From: Eremophila alpestris peregrina | Lineage: Eukaryota; Chordata; Aves; Passeriformes; Alaudidae | Direction: 5' to 3' | DNA length: 64,000 nucleotides | Assembly (NCBI GenBank): GCA_009792885.1 | Contig: WMCF01000029.1 | Location: 4,854,000 to 4,917,999 of the forward strand | In this document: positions 1 to 15,000 of the stretch, piece after piece | Layout: each line of letters starts with the position of its first letter | How positions within the stretch are numbered: the first letter of the stretch is position 1 | Notes under the pieces: model-generated | What the model was told of the DNA's origin: nothing | Seen by the model: the letters and a program-made list of their open reading frames with translations, nothing else | Database searches by the model: none | Program-made: the position numbers and the translations under genes

Positions 1-3000
1 AAAGAGGGAATAAATAGCCCTTCACTTTGGTGTGGTGTGAGCCCAGGGGCTCAGCTCTTTGGGTTCTGGTCATATGAATGTAAGCTGGGCACAGGGAGTA
101 ACTGATGCTTCCAGAGAAAGAACTGAGTGGCACATAGCTTTTTGTTCCCTGGGAGTTCCTTGGAAATGTCCCCTTTTTATTACAGAATTGTCCTTGATCT
201 ACAAGGAGTAACTCTGTGCATATTGACTCCCATTGTCTCCCTTTAGCCAGAAAATAGACAATCTAGTGGCTATTGTCCAACCTGGGGATGTGCCAAGATT
301 GGAGAGGGAGATAAGAAAATGCTTGTTTGCAGCTGTTGTTTGGACTCTGGGCACATCCTGGGAAAAGTGTGGGTCTCAGAGAAAATAGAAGTCCTTTTCC
401 ACACTGGGTTTAGAAGAAGTGTTGCTGTCCAGCTGGGATGCACAGGCTCTTCACCATCACTGTGGAGCTGAACTCCAGAGTGTCCTGGCATGGTCATGTC
501 CAAAGGTCCCTTTTAGTCAAAGGCTCTGCAGGCAGAAGCTGGGTTACTTCCCTGGAATCAAATGCAGTGGATCTATATCCAGTCTTCTCACTATCCACAG
601 AAACTGGTGTGAGCTAACCCAACCAGCCTGATGGCCACAGAGGCAACCCTGAACTCATCCATCCAGTTATCTTCAGAGTAACAAAAGAAAATGTCGGCAG
701 TGTAAGCTATGGGTTCACAAGCTGCTGAATAAAGGAACATCCTGCAAAGCCCTCCAGAGTAGTCAGCACATTGGAAATGCCTTCCAGCATAGACTGTGCC
801 AAGGAAATAAAAACTGAGTACTTTTAAAGTGATACCAAAAGAACAGAAAAAAAAAAAAAAACCCTGAGAAACCCAAAGATCTTTTAGCAGGAAAGTGACA
901 GAAATTCTTCCCATGTGTTATCTTCAGGTCTGAAAAATTAAACCTACTTACATTAAACTCAATAATGCAGCTGTGTCCTGGGGGACCAGCAGAGGAAGAT
1001 TCTGAAGAAGAAACTTCATTTTTGAAGGATCCTAATCTGTAATAAATGCCTTATTTCTGACACCTGATAAGTGTGGAGAGGCCCAGAAGCTAAATCTAAC
1101 AAAAGGTGTAGGAATTTTCTTTGCCTTGATAGGAACTCATCAGCTGTCAGGAATTTGGCATAGATAACACCTATGTGTCAGACAGTCAAAAATCCAGCTT
1201 CTTGCCTTACTGATGTGAACAGTCTCACTGCCTTGTGGAATGGGATTTAAAAGTCTACAAAGAACAGCACAGAAGGTGAGAGTCTTTGGGAACCATACAT
1301 GTGCAGGCTGATACATGATACTAATCCTGAGATGATGGGGTCAACAGAGCCATGAGAGGACAGGGAAGCCTCGACAGAACAGACTGAGCTGCAGAAGTGT
1401 GTGATACATAATGTGTATTTCATTGGTTTGAAAAAATACTTTTAAAAAAGAGTATTTAGTTCATCTGACCATCTCCTGCTTAACTGCCCATGCTGTCATT
1501 AGCTAACCATGCAAAAATAAAAGTTAGAGTAAGGCCAGCTGGTAGCTTTAAATAAAATAAACCAGAGCTGAATTAATTTAGAGGATAGCATAGTACTCCA
1601 TCAACAAGTGCCACACATGGCAAATACACTAGATTGCAGTGATGAGTGATGGGGATCCATGGAAGAAAGTTGGTCCTGCTCTGGTAATAAGAACACTGGG
1701 GAAAATGAATGATCTAACAGTGTACAACAAATTGTTTCCTACCTCAGAAGTCAGGCTTTTAAAATAAGTTTCCTTTCTCACTAATTCAACAGCTGATCTC
1801 TTTTCAAATTGTAAGCTAATTTTGTGGTGAAACTAAACCAGCAAACATTGAGTTTCTACTGATTAGCACCAAACTCCAAAGCAAGCAAAACCCTAGAGGA
1901 AGAAGATTATTTTGTCTGAAAGGCAAACAATTGAAGTAGGATGATGTCAGCACTGGGAATCAGCAATTTCTAATTCTGTTATCCCTCGACATATGTTGTT
2001 TTTGGGGAAATCACCAAGACTGGCTGATGAAAATGCATGTGTGCATCTGCTGGATGCAATTAGGAGTTGCATGGGCACATTGGGGAGCTGCAGAAGGATC
2101 AGCCAGTTAGACATCACAAAATGCATGTGCATCCACAAACACAACTGTGGCAAAGGGTATACTGTGCATTTTGATTTAAGCCAAAGCATACCCACAGCTC
2201 TGAAAAAAAAAAACCAATTTAAAAGTCAAGGATGGAATTTCCCTACTTATGTGTATTTCTGTGCTAGTGCAAAGAGCTCTCAGTGTGCTGAATCTTTCCT
2301 TTTTAAATCTCTTAGAAAATATGAAGCAAGCTAAAGCCAAATGTACCAGAAAGCCCCAGACCCCCCTGCAGTGCCAATAGGAAGCCTAACAGGCTGTTAG
2401 GTACTGACTCAATTCTTCCTGAAGTCTCAGTCTGCTTCCACCTACCAGCTGTTCCAGCTGCTAAGTCTGACGTCCATGCTGCCTATAACAGGGAGAAAGT
2501 TTCAGGAACTGTAAATAGCAAACAGCCAGTTTCCTACAATTCCAGCATGCGTTTATCAAGTCATGCAAGAATTTACTGAATAAATAGCCAAGAAGGCTGT
2601 TGGCCAAGAAGGACCTGAACAAAGCAGCAATTTCAAAGTCAGAAGAAGCAAATAAACCGAGAAGGGGCTGTCTTTTGTCTTGCAGTCATTACATATAAAT
2701 TTCCTCCTAAACAAAGTAATGCATGAGAATGTGCTGTGTCAGCCAGTAAATTGTACACATGTACCACCTACACCTCCAAATCAGTGCTCTCATCTGCCTG
2801 TACAACAGCGCTGTGTAAACACAGCTTGCTAAGCCTTTTAGCATTTCTTCAGAGATCATTTCATCTGACACTCAAACACAACAAACTGTTGGACCCTACT
2901 CAGCCACAGTAGAGAACACTTCTGGGGAGGAAACAGTGATGGATGTCTTCTTCAACTGATAATGCACAATGGTTTAGGAAGATAAAATAGAACTACTGCA

Positions 3001-6000
3001 AGCTGGACTGCAAAATTCTGAGGTTTACAAAAGGAGTTTTAGAGGCCAGCTCTTCAATAGCCACAGGGGTTCATGACCTTAGCTGTGTATTTCACCTAAA
3101 AAAACCCCACTGTGATGTCTCTGGAACAGTGCTGAACCAGGAGAGTGGGATATCACCTCACCACTAATTCCTGGAGCTTAGAAGACATTCTAAGAATGAC
3201 AGAATGCGAAAGACCTTCCACTGCTCTTCAACTTTTTCCCACCTTATCCTCATTGTAGCAACTTCCAGCTGTCACCCAATGCTGCACATAGCCCAGGGAC
3301 AGCCTGGTCAGGGCAGGAAATGTGGGCACAGGAGTTGTGACAGCCCTTCATTGGTGTCTGACACAGACTAGGGGAATGTCATATGCCCTGTCTCTAGTGA
3401 ATGACTTTGTTGTGATGATTTAATGTTTTTTTGTTGTTGTTGCTTTGTTCTTTCAAAGGCCAGTGGGAAACACTCAAGATCACAGGCCAAGCAGGGCACA
3501 CATGTATCTCGGAGAAGAGATGGGCACAGAACAATTGCACAGCAAGTGTGGTACCCTAGGGTAAAAAGCTCGTGGCCATTTTCCAATCAAGAATCATAAG
3601 AAGTATCCTTGAACCCTGGGGCCACCTCCCTTGTAGGTATGTGGAAACACCAGGTGTCTGCAGAGGAGCTGGCAGTCTGTGGGCCTAGCAGTGCTTATTT
3701 GCTGTCCAGAAAAACCCAGCTTCAGAGACCACTGAGACACCCCCCTGTGTCTGCAGTCTGCCCACCCTGGCTGATGGAATCAGTGACCTACCATCTCCAC
3801 ACACAGGGAGCAGTAGCTGCGTTGTTCTGACTTTACAGAAACAGGCCTGAGGGGCTTCTCTTTGGAGCACTTGTCACAGGGACCAAACACAATTGCTAAA
3901 AACGTCTGGTCCATCTTGGTGGGTCAGGAGAGCTGAAAGAGAAGAAGAAGGAAAGCCTGCATTCCAGTCCAGCACAAAGCTTCCCCACTGCTGTGCCAGC
4001 TCAGGCAGCCTAGGCTGGATATAGACATCTGTAGGCTGGATAATCTCTCCCTGTGACTAATCTCTCGAGCTGCATGAACTGTCACTATATACAAGACAGC
4101 CATGTGCTCTGCAGTCTTTTTTTATAAAGAAAAACATAAAGAAAACATATATTTAAGCACATCATCATAAAATGTGCTGTGCAAATGGGTTCACTGCTTG
4201 TGGGAAAGTACTTTTAATTTGTACTTGGCCACTGCCAGCAGACAATGACCAGAAATCCACAGCAACAGCTGGACTTCTGAGAAACCTGCACTGATCAATA
4301 AATTTTCTTTTTCCACTGCATTATAAAACACTCATTATTATGCATTATTTTTAAAGCTGAAAAGATGACCTAGGATTTGGTCAGCAGCAGCTACAAAATA
4401 TTCTGACCATGATGCTGTTTGAGCAGAAATTGATGCTTCAAGCACACTGACAGCTGGGTCATTACAAATCCACTTTTGTTCTCAAGCCAGGCATCTCTAA
4501 GATCAAAGCACAATCACCAACAGAGTATTAAAAACTACTTGAGAGTCAGACAAACAAATGAGAATAATATTGCAGTGTCATTTTTCTCTGTACATTTTTC
4601 ATATGGAAAACAGGACCTTTCACCTCTTCTAAAAATGGAACTTTTTAACAATTTTTAGACTTGTACATAAAAAATGAGTTTGTGGTAAACAATCAGAAGT
4701 AGTTATTGCAAGAGAGATTTAAATGGAAAAAGAAATTAAATGACCTATGACATTTTAGAATTTGTCTGGCTGGTCATTATACAAAAATCAAACCAAACTT
4801 TACTCTGTGTACCAGTCTCCATTCTGCTGTTAAATTCTTACATCTTTCAGTGGACTATATGAAAAGTAAGATAATAAACTCAGAAATCCTGCCCACTCTT
4901 AAGTCAATAAAAATTTTGCTGTTGTTTCCAGGGGATGCATGACTTCATCCCAAAATATGTGGGAAGAAATCTGTCCTGGAAGGAACTACAGTGTAATAAT
5001 TTAAATTTTTCATGGAGATTTCAGTCAACAGTCAAGGATGAAAACCAGCAAATATGGCCTGAAGCTTTGAATGTATTTTTTTGCAAATGTGAACCTGAGA
5101 CCACAAGCTGACCCCTTTTCCAGGGAGCTTCTCTGTGCAGGCATTGCTCAGTGCTGTAAAATCTCTCTGGGCTCAGCTCTCCTAGGTCCTTAAAACTGGA
5201 CGTTCACAACTGAATAACCTGTTATTCCAAGGTCCTCTGAATTAGTGGTTCCCTGAGGAACCACTCATCTTATTTGAACAAAATGTCATCAGTAGCTCCA
5301 GACACTTTTGACAAGGATCTATTAGGCTTGGAATAAAAACTCTGGGCAGAATTAATCTTTGATAAAATATGAGAATTCGCTGGAGTAATGTACAGGAGGA
5401 ATCATACTTGCTATCAGTATTTTACTTCAGATGACATGATGCCACATTACAAAATTCTGCTACAAGAGAAGCCATCAAGAGTTCTGAATAATTAAAAAGC
5501 AGTATTACTCCTAAGATAGTATACAAATTCATCACTACGACAATTTTACAAAGATATTTAAAGCAAAAAGGTCTAAAACCATTACAACTTCTACCACTGT
5601 AAACTGAAATTTTAACCTTACTAGGTTTTCAAAGTTACACTAGAAATTTCAAAATGGTGAATCATTAAGAAATGTGTTATTACAGAGAAATTCTGTATTT
5701 ACAATAATGAATCTTGTTGTAAAATAAAAAACAATTACCCACCTTTTTAGAGAGCAAGAACCTGGAGATTCTCAAGATGACTAAGAAAGCCCTGTGCAGC
5801 TGCTAATGTAGAAAGATAACCTTCCTATTAATTCTACTTAAAGGTATTTAAAGCTCAGCCTCTCCAGTTGCATCACCTCAGATCAGTTACATACTGGGGA
5901 TTACTGATGGTAACGACCTTACTTTAACTGCCCTCTTTTAGAACAGAATAAAGAATAAAGAACAGAAACTATCAGGCAAGCCAGACCTTACCTGCCTATT

Positions 6001-7399
6001 CCATACAGTAGGTTTTTGGATGGCTTTTTTTATGAACAAATATTTGCCTGTTAACAAATATTAATGTTGAAATTTACTGCAGAGGTGACTGACAACTGAT
6101 TTTTCCAACTATCAATTTGGCATTCTGCTAAACAGCACTGCCAATATTAAGTTTATCTCTCATTCTTAAAAAAAATTTACAAGTCTAACAAATTGATTGG
6201 TGTCCATGCTGGTTCTTCCTTGGTTATACTTTTACGATTCTCCTAAGACAACAAATTTAAAGTCAATAGGATCAATAATTGCTGCTTTTCTTGCACTCTT
6301 TGAAAAACTTTTGGGAAATTTATCAAAACATGTCCAAAAAATGTAAGAAGTGCTGAAAGTCACAACTACTATTAAAACTCTGTGGAAGGCACTGAATTCG
6401 TGCCATTAGATTTCATATTTGGTAGTCAAGGGGATATGAGGTAAAATGAGGGAAAAAAGACAGAACTAAGTCTCAGCCCAGCAGAGATGTGAGTAAAAGT
6501 AACCAGTCCTAATAATTTTTTAGAATATTATGGGAGCACAGGACTGAAAAGGACCACCTGTGCTGCTGAGCCCTATTCCCAGAAATTGCAGGAGTCACAT
6601 GTCTAAACACATCCAAAAATGCCAAAAGCATCTTACACATCTCTCCATAAGCATTTCAGTGCTTTCCCACTGCAGTAAGGATCACCATTCAACACTTTCC
6701 CATTTGAGTGAAATACCTTTCTCCTTTAGCAACATTCTAGGAAAGTTAACCTCAGTAATGCCTCTTTGATATATCTGCCTTCACTAAAACTGCTCCTTAT
6801 AATCAGAAGAATAACAGAGAATAAAAAGAATTTTGTGCTTAAATCCTGGCTGAAAGCATTGGCATCAGCAAAAGCAAGGGAAGTTTCTAAGAGCATACAG
6901 TAAGCTGGATAATTTTAAACTGTGCTTTAAAAATATACCTTGTTGTTTGCATACACAGCATTAATAGCACACTCCACACAAAGCTCTCAAAGTAATGAAG
7001 CATCAAATTGTCAGAGCAGTTTTCCTTGATCAACAATTTTTGTCATACCAGCACATGCACCTTGGCACTTCTCTGATGTGGATGCAAGTGTGGGCTGTGA
7101 TTTTCCTCACATCAGCCCAGGTAGCAGACACACGGCTCCTGCAAGAAAAGGCTGAGCACAACTTGCAGCAACAAAAGTTGCAGCAATTAAACTATTTCCA
7201 GAAATTCATGAGGAGCCAAGGACAGCACACAATGCTGACAGGAAGATGCACAATGTTACAGCAAAGCAACTCAATTAAATAAATGTTTGTGGCGCAATAC
7301 AAGGCTGGCAGCCCTCACAAATGTTCACATGGTTCCAAGTAACTTCTTTCAAATGATCCCACGCTGAAAAGATAACCACTGCATCACACAAAGAACTAC
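1..7399. other. Gene-free region downstream of MYO5C
   Basis: AT-rich sequence with no exon of a recognisable protein on either strand, no CpG island and no RNA gene that I can identify. Short open frames occur, but they show no family resemblance and no splice structure. In human the next gene on this side is GNB5; none of its WD-repeat exons is visible here. Confidence 0.7.
6530..6620. repeat. Possible old CR1/L3-type LINE fragment
   Basis: The stretch GGGAGCACAGGACTGAAAAG followed by GACC resembles the reverse complement of the 3' end of CR1/L3 LINEs (tagaat...aggactggaagggacc), common in bird genomes. The match is short and diverged. Confidence 0.3.
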
Positions 7400-8918
7400 A
7401 AACTGATTTAAAACATCTTTATTTAATATGTTAAAATACTAGTCTACCTACATGTGTGATCTTTTGTACAGCTTTTATTGTTATTGAACAGAACACAAAA
7501 TGTTTCCTTCATATATTTTGACTATATCTCTGTGGATATCATGAGGAATACGATACTGTACATGGTAAGCACCAAGAACACTAAACAGCAAGAATGATTC
7601 CCTCTTTATACTTACAGATTGTTTTAAATTAAACAAGTACTAACACTGTAGTAATAATAATTTAAAAAATCAAAGAAATTGTTCCTTAAATTAACTCAAT
7701 TAATTATAATCCTTTAACTATTTCAGAGCTTTAGTACTTGATTTCAATAACTATGGCTAAAAGAGTAGCTAGAAACCCAGCATTAGTTACCTATTTAAGG
7801 ACAGTCACCCTTGTGGTGACTGCTATTTCCCCTGTTGTTGTGACACTAAATAAAGTTACTGTTTTACTCCCTGACCACAGGGAGAAGGCTGAACAAAGCA
7901 GAAAGGAGACCATTTCTGCATTTAAGGATCCTGCAACTGAAATTATGTAAGTAAAGGTGAAATGTAAGGAATTAAGTTTGGTTTATCATTAACACCAGAC
8001 CACAGTTGCTGCATCTGCTCCTATTCAGTCTCTGGACTGGAGGAGGGAAACCAGCAAAATGAGAAAGGCAGGAAGGTGATGTGTGCATACTCACTGTCTG
8101 TTCTTAAATACCTTGCACTGCAGATGGAACCAAACCAGGAGATGACTCCTGTCTTTCAGAGAACCAAGCTTGTCATTCAAACCTGGATCATAGCATGAAT
8201 TTTATATCTAACTTTTCTATTATAATAACTGATATTAAATCCAAACTTATCACTGTAGAGAAGAAAACTGAAACCTGTCTCCAAGAAGAGCACGTGAGTC
8301 CTTGCTCTGGCCAAAGAGCTGTGTAGAGTGCCTGAGTTGGAATGCAAGCACTCAGGGAGCTGAGCCAGCCTGCCTACAAAATGACATTGTGGGTTTGTAA
8401 CAGCCATTCTCTTAGATTTATCTCAGTTCCCCTGTTCACAGAAAGGTGAAAGCCAGTCTCAAACAGATCCAGTGTATCAAGGCAAAGAACAGAATTGCCC
8501 TGGGAAGAAAAAAACCCCTCTCATTACAGGAAAAAATGGCAAGGAAAATGGCAGAGCAGTAACATCTATCACACGCCAGTCTTCCCCTGTGACTGCTGCT
8601 GACAGGGGAGCAATGTAAACTTATCAGATAAAATGCTTTTCTTGTCATGTCTGGACCAAAAACTGTATGGTAAGCTTTGTGTCCAGGTGATGATATAAAG
8701 TTATTCTTGTAGGACTGAAATGAAGGAGGAAGAGTAAGAAAAGGAGAAGGAAATAACAAGTCAAAATGACTCCTACTGTTCAAGTCTTGACTGAAGAACA
8801 AGTTTTTAACAGCTTAATTCACTGCACGCTGCCATACTATCCACCAGCTGGAGAAATGAACCATGAAAGTCTGCTGTCTTTATGGAATCTCTGAGGAAAT
8901 ACCAATTCACTGTTTTTT
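7400..8918 (-). other. MYO5C: MYO5C 3' UTR (inferred)
   Basis: About 1.5 kb of AT-rich non-coding sequence between the stop codon and the first convincing polyadenylation signal. No conserved reading frame was seen. The extent is inferred from the signal only. Confidence 0.6.
7418..7423 (-). terminator. MYO5C: MYO5C polyadenylation signal AATAAA
   Basis: TTTATT on the plus strand reads AATAAA on the coding strand. It is followed within 30-40 nt by a GT-rich stretch (TTTGTAGTTCTTTGTGTG), as expected downstream of a cleavage site. A second TTTATT lies upstream at 7474-7479. Confidence 0.55.
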
Positions 8919-9071
8919 TTAAACCCTCGTGAGAAAGCCAAGTCTGAAGCTGCTGGGGATTTGTATCAGTTCCAAAGCATGTGGAGAGGGGGTGAAAGGA
9001 AACGTCACTTGAAAGAGATGCTTGGTGTCAAGCATCAGCTGTGGAACATCCTCACGGTTGTTTAGCAGAGC
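8919..9071 (-). CDS. MYO5C: MYO5C coding exon 41 with stop
   Basis: Residues 1688-1737: ALLNNREDVPQLMLDTKHLF, VTFPFTPSPHALELIQI, FRLGFLTRV, then TAA at 8919-8921. Human ends FKLGFLNRL, so length and end are as expected. Confidence 0.96.
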   Translation of the reverse strand, partial: ALLNNREDVPQLMLDTKHLFQVTFPFTPSPHALELIQIPSSFRLGFLTRV

Positions 9072-12000
9072 CTGAAATTGGAACAGAAAGAGTGGAAAAC
9101 AATGAATTAAGAATCAAAGCAAAGCCAGCACATTGCTTTCTTCCCATTGCAAATCTTGCTTTCCCATGATGTTAAGCAGATTTGTTTGCATCACTTTCAA
9201 GTGTCTAGAAGATGAGCAACTTAGTTAGAACGTGATGTAAAGGTCAAGTACAACTCTAAAGCATCAAAACTCATGTGTATGAAGTATCCTGTAAGCTGAA
9301 TATCAGAAAAAGCAGTTGCAGCTCTTACCTGGACCTTCCGAACAAATGCTGGAGTCACTCTTTTCTCAAAGTCATCTATTGGAGTGTATGAGTTCAGGAT
9401 CTTAACTATCTGCTCAAATTACAAAAGACTGTTTTAGTGTGTCATAAAAAGGGAGAAGACAAAAAGAAGAAAGCATTATTATGACATTCTCACTGATATT
9501 TAATTAAAGTTTCAGTAAAACGTTTTACAGTAAAGAGAGAATTTTGACTTGTCACCTACTGAGTTGTTACGTGTATGATGATTGCTATGATTCATTTCCA
9601 GAGGTGTCAGGAGGATCAAGGAGATGTAGAAAAAGCTAAATTGATTAAGGAAAACAATAAAAACCCCCTGTTACATACTAAAAAAATTATGTTGTGGAGC
9701 AAAACTGTGGGATACAGCAAAGCAGGGAAGCATTCACCATGGGAACAGTTCAAATGCTCAAAACAATCAGGAATAATGAGTTAAAATTCCAATTTAACAA
9801 GTGATGATGTGGAACGCTGAGGAATGCTATTTTTATGAAATGGAAGTCCAATGGCTTTTTGCAACGAATTATTTTAGCTAGCTAAGGTTCTGCAATCAGT
9901 GCTGCCAGAAGAAAACAGATGGTTCATTACCTGCACAGTAGAAAGAGATGTGCAGTGTTCACATATTTCCTTGGCATCATCATCTGTGATCTTTTTAACC
10001 TGAAGGAGCCAGGCTGCTTGAGACAGGGGCTCCAAAGTTTCTTTGGCATTGCTGCTTTGAAGATTCTTGTCCTTAAGCCATTCTTCCAAATAGCTGATAT
10101 TACATCTGGATTAAACCATGAACAAAGAACACAAATGTCAGATTCCCCCTGACAAGCAAGACTTTCAAGACTGCTAAAGAAGAAATACTCTTCTAATGTT
10201 GTGTTCAAATTAATATATTTTAAGTTAAAAACAATACCTGCAGATCATAAAAACCAAAAAATTAATAGCTTATTGAAATGTAAATTAAATCCTTTGAGTA
10301 TTTCAAATTTTGTTTTCATTTTCTATTTCTTAAAGCTTGGCTAATAGAAAGTGAGTTATTAGTTTAGCTGTTGTTTCCAGCAAATTACTAATATATACTG
10401 GCATTGTCTATTGCACTGTATGGCATTAAAATATTTATTTACAACTGAGCATGTACAGGAAATGAGAACAATCTTTGCTGTTACAAAGCAGGGTCAGGCT
10501 TATGATGGCCAGGTTTCCTCTAATAATGCTCCCAGATGGGCCAAGATTTTACTGATTTTCCTTCACCTGAGTCTGCAGACTGCCTCATGGAAAACAAATG
10601 CACTGTTTCTCTGCAAAACAGTTAGGAGCTTGTTTTCTTGATGCTTGCAACAAGAGAGATGATGTTCAATCTACACCCTCCAAGGCTCTGTCTCAGTGCC
10701 TGTCTCATCACAGAGCATGAAACATGCAAGTCAGCTTCTGTCTCTCTGCCAGCCCTGGGACACTGCACCTGTTCACTACAGTAAGAAAGAATTAAAAATA
10801 CTGATGGTCACATCACAGATGAGCTAGCATGGAAAGAATCCTAACCATGTCTGACTTTATGCTTCAGACTGTAATTTTCTCTGCCTTTTCCTCCACTAGT
10901 GTTTCCATGGAAAGAACAATTTATAGTTGTCATGTTGAGAAAGCTCAGCCCAAAATACGAGGATTTGTTTTTCCAAAAGAAGTAAAAACAACTGGCTGCT
11001 TCCAGCAGAATGGTCACAGAATATCCAGTGACTTAGAGGCAAAGGACTTTACATACAAGTGTTAAGAATTTATTCTCAAGCTTGCTGAAGCTTTACTGGC
11101 TTTACCTTATCTGCATTCCTTTTCTACAGGAGCACATGTCCTTGCGGAGGAAGAGACTGTTGAGGGTGACAGCTCCAATCAGAAAGAAAAGCTGCTTCAC
11201 TGCCTGCTTTAGGAGCTCAGAGTCCAAGCCATTCTGACACATAGTGCTATAAAAATAGCTGAGCTGCTGCAGGATAGAGGTCATGGTGTAGGTATCCGTG
11301 TCATCTATACTAGAAGAACGTTTACGGAACCCTGTAGGTTTCAAGCCAGAAATTCCTTGAAGACTTTCATACTCCAGCATGCCTGGTACTGAAATACAAC
11401 ATACAATAACTGATAAAATCAAAATTCCTGAGGCTCCTTTCAGTTACATTAATTATTGAACAAAACCTACTTTCAGGATATTTTGGAAGTTAGTTGATAT
11501 GAGAAAAATAAGATACTGACAAAAGCTCCTGGAGCACACAGATTTTTTAAAGCCTTTTATTTTTGTATGATGTCGCTCAGATTCACAGCATTATCCTACA
11601 CTAGGAAGCTTTGAGGAAAAAGTCTGGGAATATATGATTCAGTGAAATTTTATGTGTTGAAGCACACATGCAGGAGCACCTATCTATAAATATCAGGAGA
11701 TAGGAGTGTGTCCCACCCTCTGACTCCCTGTATAAGCTTTCTTCATACACAAGCTACATTTAGCTCCTCTTGGATTGCTGCTGTCTTACCAATCATGTGC
11801 TGAATGTTGTTCTCCATTACAATAATGAATTGGTGATAGATTCGAATGGCCAGATCACTGAGAATTTGTCTGTATTCTGAGAGATCAAAATGCTTCAAAC
11901 AGTTCTTATTCTGACGTGGAGTGTTATGCTTCATGAATTCCTACAAGTGAGTTGTAAATATAATTAGAAATCACATAATGTGGTAATTATAAATTGTTGC

Positions 12001-15000
12001 TGCAATGTGTTGGAATTACTCATTCCATCTCTAGCTGAACACAGTCTCAGAATGAGTCAAAGCTGCAACTTATTTCAATGGATGCTTTCTGTACTTAATT
12101 TTCCAGTTTATGCTGACGTTTGCTCTGCTCCTAAAGCCAAAGGAAAGACACACAGAGATGTCAATGAACTTTGGAGCAACTGCTAGATCTTTCAAACTGA
12201 AAGCAAATTCTCCCTGTTCTCCTCTTGTCCCCCAGCCCCCCAAAAAAACCAAAAAACCCCACAAAATAAAAAGCCAACAACTTAGTTGTTTCAACTAGAT
12301 GGCAATCAAAAAAATTTACACTGTATTGTTGCAGAGGGATATTATTTTTGGACTTCTCATTAACGAAGTTCTGACTTCAAAAGTCTACTCGGAATCCTAA
12401 TTGGTGTGAGGTGTTTAATATTCATTAGAATGCAGATTAAAAGCTCTGGATTCAGAGCCCTCCCCACTGCTGCAAGCCCCATTGCAGAGTGTGGGTAAGG
12501 CAATTTGGTAAGCAGGTCTGGGTTCTGTGCCACCCCGGCGTGGCCACGAGAGGGAGCGGCTCTAACCCCGGTCCAGGCCACCCAAGTCCCTGAAACATCA
12601 TTAAAAACACAGCGAGGGTTTCCAGCTGAAAAGAATTGAAAGAAACTTGAATCTCAGGATGAGATTTAGCTTAAACAAGCAAGTGAAATAAGGGGAAAAC
12701 TGGATCAGTTTATTGTTTTGCTTCTTTCCAGAGGTTTTCTTCTATTTTGGTGGCAGTAAGTGTTTGAATGGCTCTAATTATAAAATAGTAAAGCTGTTTT
12801 ATATATATACATGACCAGATATCTGAAGTCTAGCTCAAATTAAACTCATATGGAAAGATTCACATTAAGCAGCAGTTTCCACGTCATGGAAACCTTAACC
12901 TACTTTAGCATTTTGATGTTTCCTTCATTTCCCTTGATCCATTAATTCTATACTGTCTTATTATTTGTATAAGACACATAACACCCCTGCAGAGCAATGT
13001 GAACTTATAAATACCTGTAAGGAACACTGGTGAATAGTTATTAATGAATGCTATTTTAAATTCAAATTAAAATCTGTCAAAAGTAATGAAATTATTTTGT
13101 GAAATCAATCCTACCTCTTCCCCGCTGTACTGCTTCAAACAGTTAAGAAAATAATATGTATTGGACAGCCAAAAGGACAACATCTCAAAGTCTTCTGAAT
13201 GATCCTGAAAACGGTAATTAAAGCAGTCTTACTATGGTATTGTCTCATGTAGTTAATTCAATAATTAAACTTAAGACCATGACAGCATTGGTAGAACAGA
13301 GCCTGTCTATAGCAAAGGGAGCACAGAGCAACTGTAAGGTGCTGAACAAATCCTGCTTTGTTTTCAGGCTAACACAGAGCAAAGATCCCCCTTTTGTTTG
13401 GTAAATACTTAAGTATTCTTACATGACAGACAGGCTAAACAATAAGCCTGAACAAACAGTTTTACAATTCCTATGGATATGTAGTGTGCTGGAGGGCTTC
13501 CTGCAAAGAAGTGTGAACAACACCTGAACTACATATAAACACAGTTCTAACTATCCATCTCTTATTTTTATTAGCTGAGTGAACACAAGCTTCTCTAATG
13601 GATAAACTGTGCTCTAAATTTGTTAGTGGACAAACTTATAGGCATTCTCTGTACAACATGTTCAACTGCATAAACCACAGCTCATTCCTGCCTGTGCTTC
13701 CTCCCTGTGTCTGGTGTTTCATTCCACTATAAATCCATAATAAAGAATTCACAGAGCTGAATTTGTTATGTATACAGCATAGCAATTTTTGTTTATAATT
13801 TGATTTTGTACACTGGCTGGCAATTTGATTTTAATCGTGTGGGTTCTAGTGTTGCAGCACATGAATATGACATGTTGAATTACACCAGCAGCCAAGCAGT
13901 GCAAAAACCTCTTCAGAGTCCACTACCAGCTTGCTGCCAGACATACCAGCCCTCATTTCTGTCCCTCTGACTTTTACCAGTGTTGAAAGCACAGGTGCAC
14001 TTCACCTAATTAGCTACTCATTGCAAAATGTAAAATACTTTAAATTATTTTGTCAACATCATCTTCAGATAAAAATAATTTATGTTAATGCGTTCTGTGG
14101 ATTCTGTGTTCAGCACAGCAGAAACTTTACAGAGATGCTACTACAAACCTCAAAAAGAGTGTCACTGATTATTATCATTCCCTTCTAGGAATATCAGCAA
14201 ATGGAAGCATTGGCATTCCCCAGGTATTGTAAACCTTGTGCTAAAAATCCAAAGTACAGTACAGTACAATCAAACATAGCTCCTACCTTAACCACCTGTT
14301 TGATGCCATCAATGGTTGCATTCATGAAAGCCTTCAGCATGTCAGCATCGTTCAGGTAATCTGCATACCTCACACACATGAACAGGATGTGAGCTGGAAG
14401 GCCAGGTATCATGTTAACTACAACTCCACGTGGCTTTAAATCTGCAGAGAGGAGAGGCATCTGGTTTATTATGTAAAAACCCAATTTTCAATGTATCGTT
14501 CCAAAAAAGGCAAGCACCATGCTGCTCCTTTCTGCAGTGACCAGTCACCTGATAACTGATTTACTGGTGAAACACTTATTTCTGAAAACTTCCATAACAG
14601 TATTGCTCACATATGAGTATTCATTACATTTTCCTGAGGAGCAGGAGAGTATTGTAGTGATTTCTAAGGTCCAGCATGGGCTGTGCCAGGCAGGGCAATT
14701 TCAAAAAGCAAATTACATTTAACTATTCACTGGATGCCCCACCAAATTCTGGCATTGCTTAAGGCCACACCTTTGTTCACAAATATACAAGCATTCAGAA
14801 GTGAGAAGGAGGTGAGAAGAAAAGGCAGGCCCTGTTAATTTAATAATGGCACAAATGTACATGGAAAATTTATAAATTCACTATTGATTGTAAGCTAATG
14901 AGAAAAGCTGGTTTGGCAGCAAGGCTGATACTGTAAAGTAGCTCAGATGAAGGACAAGAGAAACATGAAGTACAGCTCCTTTTCAGTGAAGATATGGAAT

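Noticed and set aside
591..914. 107-codon open frame in the region left of MYO5C
   Set aside because: No domain, low complexity from a poly-A run, and no splice partner or homologous family.
3188..3260. Sequence faintly like a reversed CR1 end
   Set aside because: Only scattered matches, less than the already weak case at 6530.
1..7399. Exons of GNB5, expected on this side by human gene order
   Set aside because: No WD-repeat or N-terminal GNB5 peptide found on either strand, and no CpG island that could be its promoter.
8177..8801. Open frames opposite and within the MYO5C 3' UTR
   Set aside because: No similarity to known proteins and no splice structure; the length is expected by chance.
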